From: Coptis chinensis
Lineage: Eukaryota; Streptophyta; Magnoliopsida; Ranunculales; Ranunculaceae
Assembly: GCA_015680905.1 (NCBI GenBank)
Contig: CM027381.1
Coordinates: 56,424,501 to 56,488,500 of the forward strand
Direction of reading: 5' to 3'
DNA length: 64,000 nucleotides
The notes below the pieces were generated by a model. The model was not told where the DNA came from. It was given only the letters and a program-made list of their open reading frames with translations, and did no database searches. Position numbers and translations under genes: made by a program. Position 1 is the stretch's first letter, and each line of letters opens with the position of its first letter. Shown piece after piece: positions 10,989-23,578 of this stretch.

Positions 10989-12518
10989 TGATAAGAGCCC
11001 AAAACTGTAGTTTTAACCCTGTAACAGTCATACTATTAGACCAATTATGTGAGTAATAATTAAGAGTTAACACTGATTCGTGTTTTATGCATTTCGGGCT
11101 TCAAAGTCCATTATGTGCAGAAATGTGCCACTTTAGCGAGATAAAGGAGCAAAGGTCGGTTACTAAGGAGTTCCGTGATTAAAGGCCAAGTTTCAAGAGG
11201 ACAAAGCCTTTCTAAAGCCCGGTCAAAAGCTGAAAAGTTGACGGTCGGGTAAAGCAAAGACACAAGTCGTGAGAACTTCGAAGGTTGTATCTTTGGACTC
11301 AGATCTCAGAATGGGGCCTACCTTATGTCAAAATGACCGGCTCGGAAAGAACTTTCCAATGGTCTAAGCCTTGATCCAATCAGAGGAGGAAAAGTGGAGG
11401 AAAAGTCTGTTGAAGCGAACTGCAACTGAAGAGGCCTTTTTGGACTGAAAGAATTGGGTTTTGGGCCTGATTCTCTGGCCCAAAACGTGGCTCCAAGCCC
11501 ATGCACGATTTTTGGATCTAAAAGTATAAAAACCAAAGCTTAGCTCTTTGTTAATGGTAGATAGGGTAGATAGGGTAGAGAGGGTAGATAGTTAAGGTAG
11601 CTAGTTAGACCTAAAACAATATAGATAATTCTAGATGTAGTTTTCAGTAGAGTAATTAAGTTTAAATTCCATTTTCAATTCTTGTTTTAGATTAAGTCCT
11701 TGAATCATTGTTCTTGATTGATTAGATAAATAAGAATAGTTATTTTTGTCAATTTCGATTCTTGTCAGTTACATTTGTGTTAGATCTGATTTCATTTATT
11801 ACTTGTTATTCAATTCTTAGTTATTAATTAGATTTTAATTATTGTTTAAATTAGATTAGTAAATTTCAATTCTTTATATTATGTTTAGTTTTAATTTAAT
11901 CGGAAATGATTGCGTAATGATTCTCGGCTAAACCTCCATTAGAGGGGGTTGAGAAGCCTTGATGAAAGCATGATTCCGATTATCGTAGAGTCCTCGTAAA
12001 TTCCTTTCCACTCTAGAAACGATTAGTTCACCATGAGAATGGGTTTAATAATTCACATGATAGTTATGAATTTGTAGGAATGCCATGTGTAATTAGGGAT
12101 TAGGAGTAACCATATTGTTTTGCTAACCAGTTCAATTCGGATTACGACGATTCGTCGTTAGTAGGATTAAGTCGAGTTAAGGTGGAATCAATCCCCCTCT
12201 AACTCCTTATCATAGAATCAACGTAGCATTCCCATAGTTGTTCTGATAATCGACTAGTTGCATCTTATGGGTAGTTGCATCGTAGTCTAGTTTCCTTCAA
12301 ATCTCTCATTAGACTTTAGAGTTAAAAGTACTTATCTGAAGAGAACATTAACATGCGGAAGGACTAGGAGTGGAACGAATCACTCTACTCCACTATATCT
12401 CATAGGATTGAGAGTAGAAACTTTGATAAATATAGACACGTAAAATAGTTTTAGTTTACTTACGTTTTGAGTTCATCGTTCATTTTGTAGGTAAACTTTT
12501 CATTTTTATGTTTTATCA
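10989..12518 (+). repeat. 5' LTR of the third-layer element
   Basis: 1530 bases from TGATAAGAGCCCAAAACTG to TTTTATCA. A TATA box AGTATAAAAACC (about 11525-11536) is followed by a GGTAGATA/GGTAGAGA micro-repeat at 11555-11592. The sister copy is 22034-23573. Confidence 0.95.
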
Positions 12519-12520
12519 AA

Positions 12521-12533
12521 TGGCGCCGCTGCC
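12521..12533 (+). other. Primer binding site (tRNA-Asp), third-layer element
   Basis: TGGCGCCGCTGCC lies two bases inside the LTR and is identical to the second-layer primer site at 10125-10137, confirming that the two elements are close relatives. Confidence 0.92.
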
Positions 12534-13040
12534 ATCTTAGTTTCACATTCGCATTGTTTTCGTAGTGTAAGTACTTTTCTTAAAGTCCCATTTCACCCAC
12601 CCACCCTTGTTTGATTCATACTGTGGTTTTCCGTTTCATCGTTGAAAAATTTCGCGACAAAATTACATTGAGCGAGATTAGCCTATAAGGGCGCACTGCT
12701 ATAGCCCGAACACGAAATGACCGACCCCTATACCGAAGCGACCAGCCCTAAGTTCTTGGAACACGAAGCGGCCCGGCTTCTCGGCGAACACACCTCGCCT
12801 AAGATATATTTTTCAGAATTCTACGGTTTTGATTCGAACTTTGATATTTCAAGTTTTTCGTTGTTCTAACTTGTTATATACACTGAACACGTAAACAAGG
12901 CGTTATTCATAAAGGGAAGCAAGGGCGCAATCAGGTATTCCTTTCTTCCACACCTCGCATCTCCTGTTAGAGGTTTATACTAGTATATCAGATTTGTTTG
13001 GAGTGTTGATGTGTTTAGCTAAGTTTGGTTTTAGCCTTGT

Positions 13041-15009
13041 ATGAGATTAAGGTTTGGCCGAACAAAAACACCGAACGTAATTACCCAACAACGTCAACAA
13101 ACAAGTTTATCTAGTATACCACCCACTACACCTCTAGCTACTATTTCACACACATCACGACCTGAATGCCCGAAGAAGAGATTCCTCTCTCGACTTCTAC
13201 AAAGCCTTGGCGATAGCCCCAAATCTTGCATCGTTCTAGCGGACCCTTGGGGATTTCGAATCCCCAAATATTTTAATTTGTTACCTATTTTTCATGGATT
13301 AGACCATGAAAAACCTTATCGGCACATCGTAGGATTGAACAAGTCCTAACAACATTTCACCATCCTACGGTTGGTGCGGAACAAATTAAACTAAGGGTAT
13401 TCCCTTTCACCTTAGCCGATAAAGCGGCGTCTTAGATTAAGCGCCCAAACGCCTAATTCAGTGGACTCATGGGCTAAACTTGTTCAAATTTGTTATGGAA
13501 CATTTTACCCACCCCTAAAGACGGATGAGATGCTTTCCAAGATTTATTTCTTTCGACAAAATCCTCATGAATCATTTTCGAGAGGCTTGGAATCGTTCAC
13601 CGATCTCCTTATAGAGTGTCCACATCATAACTTAGCGAAAGACACGTTAGTTAGTGCCTTTTCAAAGGACTTCTACACCACCATAAAGAAGTCCTAGACA
13701 TAATGAATGGGGGTAGTTTCTTAAGCAAAGGAGCCTCGGAGGCTTATAAATTTTAGAGGATCAAACTAAAGCGAAATAACAACCGGGGGTAGTGACGATA
13801 TCCACCGCTCGCTAGTTCTTCTAATACTGATTAAGGCCGCCCGGTATGTTTGAAATTAAACACAATCCCGAGCTTAAAACTTTAATCGAATCACTCACTA
13901 AAAGGTAGAAGCCATTTCGGTTCAACAAAAGCCTATCCCGTCATGAATGTAAATTCAAATCCATGTAGTTTATGTTTGAGCCCCGAGCATCCCGACTTCC
14001 ATCGGCCCATATAGCCTATGAACAGGCTTGTTCCATTAATAGTGAACCTAACGCCCTTGGAGACAAAATCCCAACCGGTTGGAGAAATAACCAACACGCC
14101 ACATCTCCGTGGTACAATAATCAATATGTTAAGCCAACACAAAGTTTTAACCAAGCTCCACCATGACAAGGACGAGGTCGGGGTAATTTTAATAATTATA
14201 ACAACCAAGTGCAACCTCGACAAGGTCAAGCACAAAGTCAAGGTAGTTATAATAATTATAATGCTAATAGAGGTATCGTTCGGTAAATAATAACTATCAA
14301 AATCCACCCATAAATAATTCCGTGGAAATAGTTCCGGTCCCCCACCCGTGACTACTATACCCACACAACCAAATCGTCTTGACACCTTCGTTACAAGTGA
14401 GCCAAAACTTTTCCAAACCATGGCTCAATCTAACCAACAGCTTCTACAATCCGTTAATAATTTAACCCAACAGTTGGCTCAAGATAAAGCCCAACCCAAA
14501 GGTGTGTTTCCACGTCACGAAATACCTAAAACAACAAATACAGCCTTTGAGATAACCAATAATACTATTAATGAATATGAAAATGTAGGTGAGCTAAAGG
14601 CCATCACCACTCTCGATTACGGCGAGTGGTTGATAACAAAGTAACTATGCCTATAGGTACCCCACCATCGCCCTACACCTATTTTACTAGATGCGAAATA
14701 GAAACTGAAGAGCCTACCATCGTAGAGGTACCGGTTACAACACAACCTAAGAAACGAGAAGCCACGGTTAAACATCCAGGTGATACCATTGCTAAATATA
14801 GACAGAAACCACTGTTTCCACAAAAATTAGCCGTGTTAACTAGGAATACTAATTATGAGGAGATTAGGGACGTTTTCAAGAATCTAACTATAAACCTTCC
14901 CTTCCTCGAAGTTATTAAAAAGCTACCACACCATGCTACGTTTCTTAAGGAATTGTGTACTACTAGGCGTAAGACCAATATACCAAAAGACGCCTTTTTA
15001 ACAGAATAA
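13041..15009 (+). pseudogene. gag region of the third-layer element
   Basis: Plus-strand readings start MRLRFGRTKTPNVI and contain PWGFRIPKYFNLLPIFHGLD, HEKPYRHI, WAKLVQICYGTFYPP and LLIECPHHN, as in the gag of the Athila-like element at 53960. An N/Q-rich stretch (about 14000-14470) and KNLTINLPFLEVIKKLPHH (near 14900) end the region. The region is broken. Confidence 0.82.
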
Positions 15010-15468
15010 TTCTCAACTCTATCTGAACATAATGGAATTGTTAAGTACAAGGACCCTGGTCGTCCTACTGTACAATGCACCTTAGGAGATTCTTATACGA
15101 CGACCGCGTTCTTAGACCTGGGGGCTAGTGTTAACTTACTCCCGTTTTATTTGTATAGACAAATAGGTCTAGACGAGATGCAACCCACTAAAATGACGTT
15201 GCAATTAGCTGATCGGTCTATTAAGTATCCTAATGGTGTGGTCGAAAATGTGCTGGTAAAAATTCAGGATTTCTACAATCCGGCTGATTTTGTCATCCTC
15301 GATACAGAAGTCGTTAACGACTCTGTCCCGATCATCTTAGGGCGTCCTTTCCTGGCAACTGCCAATGCGCTCATTAATTGCCGCGATGGTTCAATGTTCA
15401 TGTCTTTTGGCCATCTTGCTGTTGAAGTCAATGTTTTTAAAACAAAGACACACGCATTACCCGATTAA
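15010..15468 (+). pseudogene. Protease region of the third-layer element
   Basis: The reading contains FLDLGASVNLLPFYLYRQIG, MTLQLADRSIKYPNGVVEN and VPIILGRPFLATANALINC, typical Athila protease with the active-site DLGAS-type box near 15115. Confidence 0.85.
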
Positions 15469-15853
15469 ATCTATGGATGGAGAGGTTAGCATGATCGAGA
15501 GCTTTGCTCGAGATTATTTCAACAACACGTTCCCTGATAATCATATGCCCAAATTTCTTTCCTTTGGAAGTTCAGACTCCAACATTTCCATCCCTACACT
15601 AGTCGATACACATATTACGGATAAGGATGAGATAGATGACTTTCTCAAAGATGTAGAGGACTATCATAGTAACGAGGATATGACCAATCTAGATGAGCAA
15701 TTCGATGAGTTTCTTAGAGTAGGTGATGATTCACCCTATCAAGAACTACTTTGCACAACATCCACCTCGACTTCCCTCCTTCCACCCTTTCAAAGGAATC
15801 TCGAGTTTGCACTCGATCCTTTTTGTTTCTTCCTCATGCTTCATAAGTTTTAA
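15365..15853 (+). pseudogene. Acidic linker following protease, third-layer element
   Basis: The reading MDGEVSMIESFARDYFNNTF matches MEGEISLVDSLAQDYFTNSF after protease in the element at 51166. A D/E-rich region (DEIDDFLKDVEDYHSNEDM) follows and the reading ends FALDPFCFFLMLHKF. In relatives RT follows this linker; no RT is recognised here. Confidence 0.65.
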
Positions 15854-15936
15854 ATCCACCTAGTAAACAAATACTTCAGAAGACAAAAGCGTTTGACACC
15901 TTCATTTTCAGACTTGAAACAGTCCCTACACACACC

Positions 15937-16266
15937 ATGAATGAGTTTTGTGCTAAAACCACATCCTCATTGGTTACATTCTGTCCTTCTACAACTTATC
16001 CATATCCACCATATTCTCCACAACCATTCACTTTTCCACACTTATTTACTAGAACACCCACTCGTTCAAAAATGAAAAAGAAGGTGCATGCTAGGTTACG
16101 TAATAGGGTTATCCGACTTCGCTTTCAATTCACTAGGTTGCGTCATAGGAAATCTTGGTGCTTGATTGTGTTTGGATATGTTTTCTGTGATATTTATTTA
16201 TGGAATGATCCACAACTATTTCGGCTGTTGATATATGATAAACTGCATGTTCATGCATATGTTTAG
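15937..16266 (+). CDS. Small ORF, proline-rich then arginine-rich then hydrophobic
   Basis: 109 residues from ATG 15937. The order is S/T/P-rich (YPYPPYSPQPFTFPHLF), then basic (KMKKKVHARLRNRVIRLRF, RLRHRKSW), then hydrophobic (CLIVFGYVFCDIYLW). It stands where pol would end in a full relative. The basic stretch before a hydrophobic segment resembles a membrane-anchored or nucleic-acid-binding peptide. I do not recognise a family, and it may be chance. Confidence 0.3.
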   Translation: MNEFCAKTTSSLVTFCPSTTYPYPPYSPQPFTFPHLFTRTPTRSKMKKKVHARLRNRVIRLRFQFTRLRHRKSWCLIVFGYVFCDIYLWNDPQLFRLLIYDKLHVHAYV

Positions 16267-16270
16267 ATAA

Positions 16271-16589
16271 AGTCTCGAGTATCTGACTATAAACGACTCA
16301 ACTTTTGTGTTTGGAGCATTTCCTTTCATTTCCATATATTGGTGAGTGCACCATTAAGGTAACCGGGCCCTCCCTTAGGAGTGTGTGGCTGTAAGTAATG
16401 GATCTTAAGTCTACGATTAACATAATTCACGTTTTCCACTCTTGCATGTTTTTCTCGGATTTTTGAGTCATGTTTCTCTATGGGGTGAATTATGTCTTTC
16501 TTGCTCATTGTTTTTCCTTATAAAAGAAAAAAAATTAAATAATAAACATAGTAATTTAGGAAGTCTCGGGAATCTGACTTTAAAAGACC
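16271..16589 (+). repeat. Two units of the shared repeat cassette (third-layer element)
   Basis: AGTCTCGAGTATCTGACTAT (from 16271) and AAGTCTCGGGAATCTGACTT (from 16561) each continue into AAA(C/A)GAC. They match the cassette at 59951-60052 and 5500-5608. Here the two units are about 290 bases apart rather than tandem. Confidence 0.7.
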
Positions 16590-17224
16590 ATCATTGTTAA
16601 AAACAAATTTTGAAAACTTTGTTGTAAAAAATTTGTTTGGGGGTGGGGTGTTAATGTTTTCGATCCTAAAATGTTTTATGTCCCATTAGAATTGCTTAGG
16701 CCGTTTAATTGTATTCCGATTCGGGTTGACATAATCTATGAATTTAGAGTTCAGTCGTTCGCATAACGTACGTCATGCATGCACTTTGAGGCGTTTTCCA
16801 CTATCTTATATGTCATCCATGGTCGGAATAGAGTGTTTTATGGATCATTGGATTGGAAATTCTCTCCTGATCATTTCCATATCTCATTCGCAAAAATCGG
16901 ACCGGTAACGAACCGGCAATTTTGATTTGAAGTTTCGCGAAAAATCAAAAAAATTCACAAATTTCGAATTGGGCTTGGGCCCAACCCGCGCCCACCGGCA
17001 GCGCACCCGCACCCTTACCTTCACCATCAGTTCATCATTTTTTTTCCACAAACCGCCATTAACAAAGCTTCAAACCCGACCAAAAAAATAAATTAAAAAC
17101 AAAACCTAATTAACCCACGCCCACAATCCAAGACCCAACCCAAATCTACTCCAACCACCCCGCCCCACAACCTCCACCAATTTACATCAACAAAAACCAC
17201 CGGAAAATCAAAATAAAAAAAAAA

Positions 17225-18460
17225 TTGGTGTTGCCGTGCCACCACACCACCACCACCATCGTTCTTTTTAGTGAGGTGTCCCTCATTGCTTCCCCCTACC
17301 TTCTACAAACCTCAAACCGTATTCAAACTTCCAATGGCTCAACAACGCCGAATTTTACGGAACAAGCTTTTATCTTGGCGACCACTTCGCGCCGTTTTAC
17401 GGTGACGAAATGATCAGTAGAGACTGGAATAGCTTGTGGTACTTGACTGAAGCCTATTACCACGAAGACTTAGTCCGACGGTTCTACAATACGAGGGAGT
17501 TTGAGGGGACTAGGATTTTTGTTATGGTAGCGAAGAGGAGGAAGGAAGTGACTACTGGGTTGTTGGCTGAGATTCTAGGCATTCCGCCTAGAATCCATCT
17601 GATGAACGTGATAGTTACCGAAGGGAACTACAATGCGAGATCGCATTGTGTTCGCCAGGCATCCCTAAGAACCAACCAGCTGGCTGCAGCTCAGTGGATT
17701 GGTCGGAACGTCCTGGGGAAGGAGAAGGTCGGCGACATCGGCTGAACTGCCTCCACATTTTATGGATACTCCGAGGGGCGAAGTAGAGTTCTGTATCTTG
17801 GAGTTTTGCTTAGCATGATTAGGGGAGTAGGGAAGTCTGTTGCACCTCTCCCTGTGTTGATAACCAAGATCATGCTAAAGTTGAGAGCAGCTCAGGCATC
17901 TGATAGGTCTTACATCACCCTACACCGAAATCCCTCGCATCTATAAGGAGTGTATCCAACAAGTTTGGAGGTTGCCCGAGGATAGGGTAGAGGGCGAGGA
18001 GGATGGTGGAAACGAGAATGCCGAGGAGGATGGGGAAATCAGAATGCCTCGGGAGGATGAGGAGGGACTTGACTTGTTTTGATCACGATGCCCCGGAGGT
18101 GTTGGTCGGATGTAGAATGCATGGCGTAATTCATCGTGGCATCGTTAAGCAACACTATCTGCGAAGACCTCCGGACTCGACAGGCAACTATCCATCATAA
18201 CTTTGAGATCCGTACCCAGAGAGAGGATGAGAGGTGGGAACAGATGAGGGCCGAGCTAGAAGCTCAGCGCCAGTTCCGGACCGACATGCTTGCACGATTC
18301 CCACCTCACGGGATTCTCCTTCGAGGACACACCATCGAGGCACGGCGTCATCGCCGGAAGGATCTAATGGTGCTGGCCCATCGGGAGCTCAGGAGCCATC
18401 CCCAGACCGTGTGCCCTCTGCTACCAGTACCGGAGTGGTTAGGGATAGTATCGTTTGATA
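17225..18460 (+). pseudogene. Accessory ORF A region, third-layer element (Athila-ORF-like / putative plant transposon protein type)
   Basis: Readings include TEQAFILATTSRRFTVTK, MISRDWNSLWYLTEAYYHED, FYNTREFEGTRIFVMVAK, LLAEILGIPPRIHLM, EGNYNARSHC and RTNQLAAAQWIGRNVLGKEK. They align with accessory ORFs at 60881 and 62968 in the other element (FRGWEYLLYAIGG, EGEYNIDRKYAYQRS, RNQLAVTQWLGQNVIGTSK). The C-terminal part has a charged helix (QREDERWEQMRAELEAQR) and an S/P-rich tail. The function of this plant retroelement family is unknown. The region is broken. Confidence 0.65.
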
Positions 18461-18925
18461 TTTCTATTTCTATTTGTAGTTTCATTATTGCCATTTATTT
18501 TAATGTAAGTTTTATTTCCGTAATTTGAATTTTGTAGTGAAATGTACTTCGAATGAAAATTTTAATATAATGCGGTTATTTTCATTATGCGTGGTTGTTT
18601 ACTATTGATTCCACCTTCCCAAATTGTTTGGGGGTGGTTTTATCTATTCCAGCATTATTTTTATATGACCCTCGTCTTAGAATTTATTGCGGAGTCAAGG
18701 TGAAAATATGGCCGTTTAGGCATATCTATGAATAAGTATCATTGTAGGATGAAACCTCGATTAAATAGGTAGATTCTATCATAAATTCAACCTAAAAGAT
18801 ACTAGGTTTGTTTTAGAATCAAGAAAATGAGTTGTTTCCGTTTTCGGGTTTGGAAATTTTGGTATTTCCGGAAACTGCCGTAAAAACCTTTTGGCAACTT
18901 CCCGATCCGTTTTAGCAACTTAAAA

Positions 18926-18935
18926 TCTATATAAA
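18926..18935 (+). promoter_or_regulatory. Internal TATA box before the second accessory ORF, third-layer element
   Basis: CTATATAAAC followed about 30 bases later by a C/A/T-rich leader (CTACACTCACAACTCACACT). A comparable internal TATA precedes the second accessory unit at 62403 in the element at 51166, which suggests separate transcription. Confidence 0.45.
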
Positions 18936-19259
18936 CTTCATACATTCTACACTCACAACTCACACTACACCTAACCTCCATCACTCACCTTTCACTCCCA
19001 CGATTCCCGTTTTGCGTCTCATTTTTCGAAGTTTCAAGCAACTCGGCGCTTTCAGCTCTCTGCAATTTTTTTTCAGATTTTTTGTCGAGGCCTTTTCAGC
19101 CTGAAGCTGACCGACCGTGCTCAAACACTGGATTTCAAATCTTCGAGCGCTTTCAGCCTAAGAGAGCGACTTGTGCCCTCGACTTCGTGGACCAGAAAAA
19201 TTCTAGTTTTCGCGGGTAGTTTCGGATCATTCACGGCTATTCTAGGCGTAATTTTGAGA

Positions 19260-20073
19260 TGACATCTCCAACATTGATACCGGAACAGTCTTTTCAAGAT
19301 TTGTTCCAAAGCACTACCTATGGTGCTTGGTTTTGCGAAGGCGATCACATCGTTAATTGGGGAGCCGCTTATGGTAAGACGATGCACTTTATTCTCCAAC
19401 ACTAGCATCTTATTTTTATGATAACTGTATTTTCTTTGAAAGACCAGATGGAGAACAAGTGTTCTCCATCAACATTGATAATGAACCAATGGAAATTACC
19501 AGGTTCTTGCTAGCATTTGTTCTTGGACTTGCTATGCCCACTGAAATACAAGACCCATGGTGCTATTGGGTAGATAATATGTATGTCTACACTTATGAGT
19601 TTTTGCATGAGTCATATGGGGCAGGAATTTTCCATATCGAGGACCAAGGGGAATATAACGTCTCCTTTGGTAGCCTGTCCATGAACATAGGAACTGTTAT
19701 GTTTTGGATCATGCTAAACATTTTAGGGGAATGGCGTTTTTCTTCTCTGAATGATGCCACTTGCAGCGTCTTCCTCGCTTTAGCCACGGGACGTATGTGT
19801 CATGACCTTCCCCGAACCTTGATGTCTAGTTTAGCTCGATCCCATAGCAAGAGGCATAAGTTCCTTCTTATGCCTATTCTAGTTTCCCGTATTATGCTAT
19901 GTTTCTTTCCTGTTTTTTGTACACGTTTCACGGATTGGATTATGGTCGACACTGTACGACCCACCAATAGTATTATTCGATCTTTCAGTGCAATGACTTG
20001 GCAAGGGTGGAGGATACAACCTCATCGGGTTGCACCCTACACCCGTCGGACCAAGTGGCTTTTAATAGGTTAG
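19260..20073 (+). pseudogene. Accessory ORF B region, third-layer element
   Basis: Starts MTSPTLIPEQSFQDLFQS at 19260 with YGAWFCEGDHIVNWGAAYG. From 19459 a 204-residue reading follows with MEITRFLLAFVLGLAMPTE, HIEDQGEYNVSFGSLSM, LARSHSKRHKFLLMPILVS and MTWQGWRIQPHRVAPYTRR. It may be a distant relative of ORF A (both end in a hydrophobic L-x-P-I/L-V block), but similarity is weak. No known function. The region is broken. Confidence 0.5.
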
Positions 20074-21022
20074 CAATAATAGATGATAAATGGTGGGAAG
20101 CCCGGCAAATTATCATGGCATGGCGGGGCCTTAAAGGAACCTCACTTCTTTATGGAAGAAGAGGATGAGGAAGATGATGAGTAATCGCGGGGAGATAAGG
20201 TAAGTTTTCATTCTAGTTAGTAATGCGCTTATGTCCCAAGCAATTTCATTCTTGTTAACCCCATAATGGGTAGAACTTCATTATAGATTCGTCGGTTTTA
20301 TTTCCTATTTTAGTACGTTCTAACTTTATTTTGCAGATGTTGCTGAATTTCACACGTTTCAATGGTATTTTTCCTACCCTCTTTATTTAAAATACTTTGA
20401 GGACAAAGCATGGTTCTTGTTTTGGGGGGGCATAGAAACACGTGTAATTAAGGCATCTGTTAGGATATAGATATGTATAATATGCATTTGTTTTCTAGTT
20501 AAACTTTTAAAAATTCAAAAATATAAATAAATAAGTTCATGCTATACACTTAGGAATAGTGGTATTGTTTTCCTTCTCTATGCTCTTAATAATCTAGAAG
20601 TCTCACGTAGCTTTTGCATTAGAATAATTTTTAGAAACTTAGGTTAATATGTAGGTAATAATCTTTGCATCTATCTATAAATATATTACATGAGTATCTA
20701 TGATTGTTAGCGATAAGTTTGAACTCTAGGCTAGAGTACTTATTCTACAAATCTGTGAGAATATAGCCTAAAGCCTTATATGAAATGAAACATTTGAGAA
20801 ATGACACAAGGGAGAAGTAAAATCCGATAGAAAAATCACACCTCCATTTGCTTGATCACTATGCCATATCCTAAAAGCGAGAATTTAGGCCCTCTTTGGA
20901 TCGATATAGCCGTAAATTCAAACCTATGAATTATTTTCCGTTAGTTAAGCCCCTCACGAGCCTTTCTTTAGCCTTTCATAAACCACAAATCCTTTACCCT
21001 GTTAAAACAAAACAAAACAAAA

Positions 21023-21056
<34 letters not shown>

Positions 21057-22020
21057 ACCTACCCAATTTAGATAAGTCCGAGAATAGAATGAGGAAGAAA
21101 GAAGAAGAAAAAACACATGTAAACAAAAAGTTAGTTAATTGCTTGAGAAAATAAAGAAAAGAAGTTTCCATCCAAAGAAAAGAAAAATAAAAATAGAAAT
21201 AAAATAAAAACTCCAAAAATAGAATAAAAGGGAGTCAAAAGCCAAAGAAAAAAAAAAAAAAAAAAAATATGGCTAAGGATGGAAACAAAGTATAGAAGCA
21301 AAAAGAAAATAACAAGGTTTTCTCTAAGTTACATAATATGAAAACTCTATTATCTCGGACTTGTCCTTTTGAATATCCATTTCCTTCCTTCTTAAACCAT
21401 CTCCTAATCCCCTTGACACCTAATAAAGACCTCTAGCTCAATTAGGAATAGGTTAGTGTGATAGTAAGTAGCGGATGTGTTTGATCGACTCAGCTTCCTT
21501 TGTTGTCATTGAGATTGTAAGGTAAAGTGTACTTGTTGCATTTTGGAGTGGAACTTCGTGTGGAAAAATCAGTGTTTGTATCTTGACTATTATTGTGAGA
21601 ACCTACGTAAGGGCGCTATCCCGAAGTTTGAAACTAACACTGCTAGACATTTCATAGTATTACTCATTGTATATATGTTTATGGTAGATGATTGATTATT
21701 ATGTATATATTAGCTTAGGTTTTAGACTTGATTACTCTATATGCATTGCTAGTGAGAGGTATAGTTAATTTAGAGCATGAATATGGAAACAATAGTTTTA
21801 TTTCTTAGTCGTTGTAGTATAGATGAAGTTTATGAGTACCTTTCTTGGAAAACTCTCACGAGGCTATAACTTCGTCCACTAGGGAATTCCTAGTGGTTTA
21901 AGGCCTTGTTGCATATGGTCAATGCAATGCAATCGCGACTCAAATAAACGAGTAGATAGAACTCCATTTTTGGTCACTTATTCTAATTTCTCATCTTTGC
22001 TTGAGGACAAGCAAAATGCT
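20074..22020 (+). other. 3' noncoding region of the third-layer element
   Basis: No convincing gene. It contains TTTGAGGACAAAGC and a G-rich run (TTTTGGGGGGG, near 20420) as seen before Athila 3' regions, A-rich runs at 21025-21052 and 21247-21267, and CCACTAGG/CCTAGTGG forming a palindrome around GAATT at 21875-21895. The stretch 21840-21940 is shared with the second-layer element. Confidence 0.5.
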
Positions 22021-22033
22021 GTTTGGGGTGGTT

Positions 22034-23573
22034 TGATAAGAGCCCAAAACTGTAGTTTTAACCCCATGAATCATCATACTATTATACCAATTATGTGAGT
22101 AATAATTAAGAGTTAACACTGATTACGTGTTTTTATGCATTTCAAGCTTCAAAGTCCATTATGTGCAGAAATGTGCCACTTTAGCGAGATAAAGGAGCAA
22201 AGGTCGGTTACTAAGGAGTTCCGTGATTAAAGGCCAAGTTTCAAGAAGACAAAGCCTTTTTAAAGCCCGGTCAAAAGCTGAAAAGTCGACGCGGGCAGAA
22301 ACAACACACAAGTCAGCAGAACTTTCGAAGGCCGTATCTTTAGACTCAGACCTCGGAATTGGGCCTACCTTATAGCAAAACGACCGGCTCGGAAAGATAT
22401 TTCCAATGGTCTAAGCCTTGATCCAATCAGAGGAGCAAAAGTGGACAAAACGTTTGTTGAAGCTAACTGCAGCTGAAGAGGCCTTTTTGGACTAAAAGAA
22501 TTGGGTTATGGGCCTGATTCTCTGGCCCAAAATGTGGCTCCAAGCCCATGCACGATTTTTGGATCTAAAAGTATAAAAACCAAAGCTTAGCTCTTTGTTA
22601 ATGGTAGATATGGTAGATAGGGTAGAGAGGGTAAATAGTTAAGGTAGCTAGTTAGACCTAAAACAATATAGATAATTCTAGATCTAGTTTTCAGTAGAGT
22701 AATTAAGTTTAAGTTCCATTTTCAATTCTTGTTTTAGATTAAGTCTTTGAATCATTGTTCTTGATTGATTAGATAAATAAGAATAGTTATTTTTGTCAAT
22801 TTCGATTCTTGTTAGTTACATTTGTGTTAGATCTGATTTCATTTATTACTTGTTATTCAATTCTTAGTTATTAATTAGATTTTAATTATTATTTAAATTA
22901 GATTAGTAAATTTCAATTCTTTATATTATGTTTAGTTTTAATTTAATCGAAAATGATTAAGTAATGATTCTCACTAAACCTCCATTAGGGGTTGAGAAGC
23001 CTTGATGAAAAAGCTTGATTCCGATTATCGTAGAAATCGTCGTAAATTCCTTTCCATTCTAGAAATGATTAGTTCACCATGAGAATGGGTTTAATCGTTC
23101 ACATGCTAGTTATGAATTGGTAGGAATGCCATGTGTAATTAGGGATTAGGAGTAACCATATTGTTCTGCGAAGTAGTTCAATTCAGATTACGACGATTCG
23201 TCGTTAGTAGGATTAAGTCGAGTTAAGGTAGAATCAATCCCCCTCTAACTCCTTATCATAGAATCAATGTAGCATTCCCATAGTTGTTCTGATAATCGAC
23301 TAGTTGCATCTTGTGGGTAGTTGTATCGTAGTCTAGTTGCCACTTCGTAAATCTCTCATTAGACTTTAGAGTTAAAGAGTACTTATCTGAAGAGAACATT
23401 AACATCTTGGAAGGACTAGGAGTGGAACGAATCACTCTACTCCACTATATCTCATAGGATTGAGAGTAGAAACTTTGATAAACATATAGGCACATAAGAT
23501 AGTTTTAGTTTACTTACGTTTTGAGTTTCATCGTTCATTTTGTAGGTAAACTATTCAATTTTATGTTTTATCA
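22034..23573 (+). repeat. 3' LTR of the third-layer element
   Basis: 1540 bases with the same TG...CA ends and the same TATA box (about 22571-22582). It is preceded by the polypurine tract GTTTGGGGTGGTT (22021-22033) and followed by the CTAAC target duplication. Confidence 0.95.
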
Positions 23574-23578
23574 CTAAC

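Larger units (their letters stand above)
10989..23573 (+). mobile_element. Athila-like Ty3-Gypsy element (third layer, broken, apparently non-autonomous)
   Basis: A 12585-base plus-strand element with LTRs 10989-12518 and 22034-23573, primer site 12521-12533, polypurine tract 22021-22033, and exact CTAAC target duplication (10984-10988 and 23574-23578). It sits in the 5' LTR of the second-layer element. Gag and protease regions and two accessory ORF regions are present. I do not recognise RT, RNase H or integrase. It has many breaks. Sampled LTR stretches differ by a few percent by eye. Its position makes it the youngest layer of the nest. Confidence 0.93.

Noticed and set aside
13933-14421. 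A minus-strand 162-residue hydrophobic reading in the third-layer element
   Set aside because: It is opposite the N/Q-rich end of gag; repeated AAT/AAC codons read backwards give I/T/L runs.
20968-21216. A minus-strand 82-residue F-rich reading
   Set aside because: It comes from A-rich runs in noncoding DNA (21025-21052) read as TTT codons.
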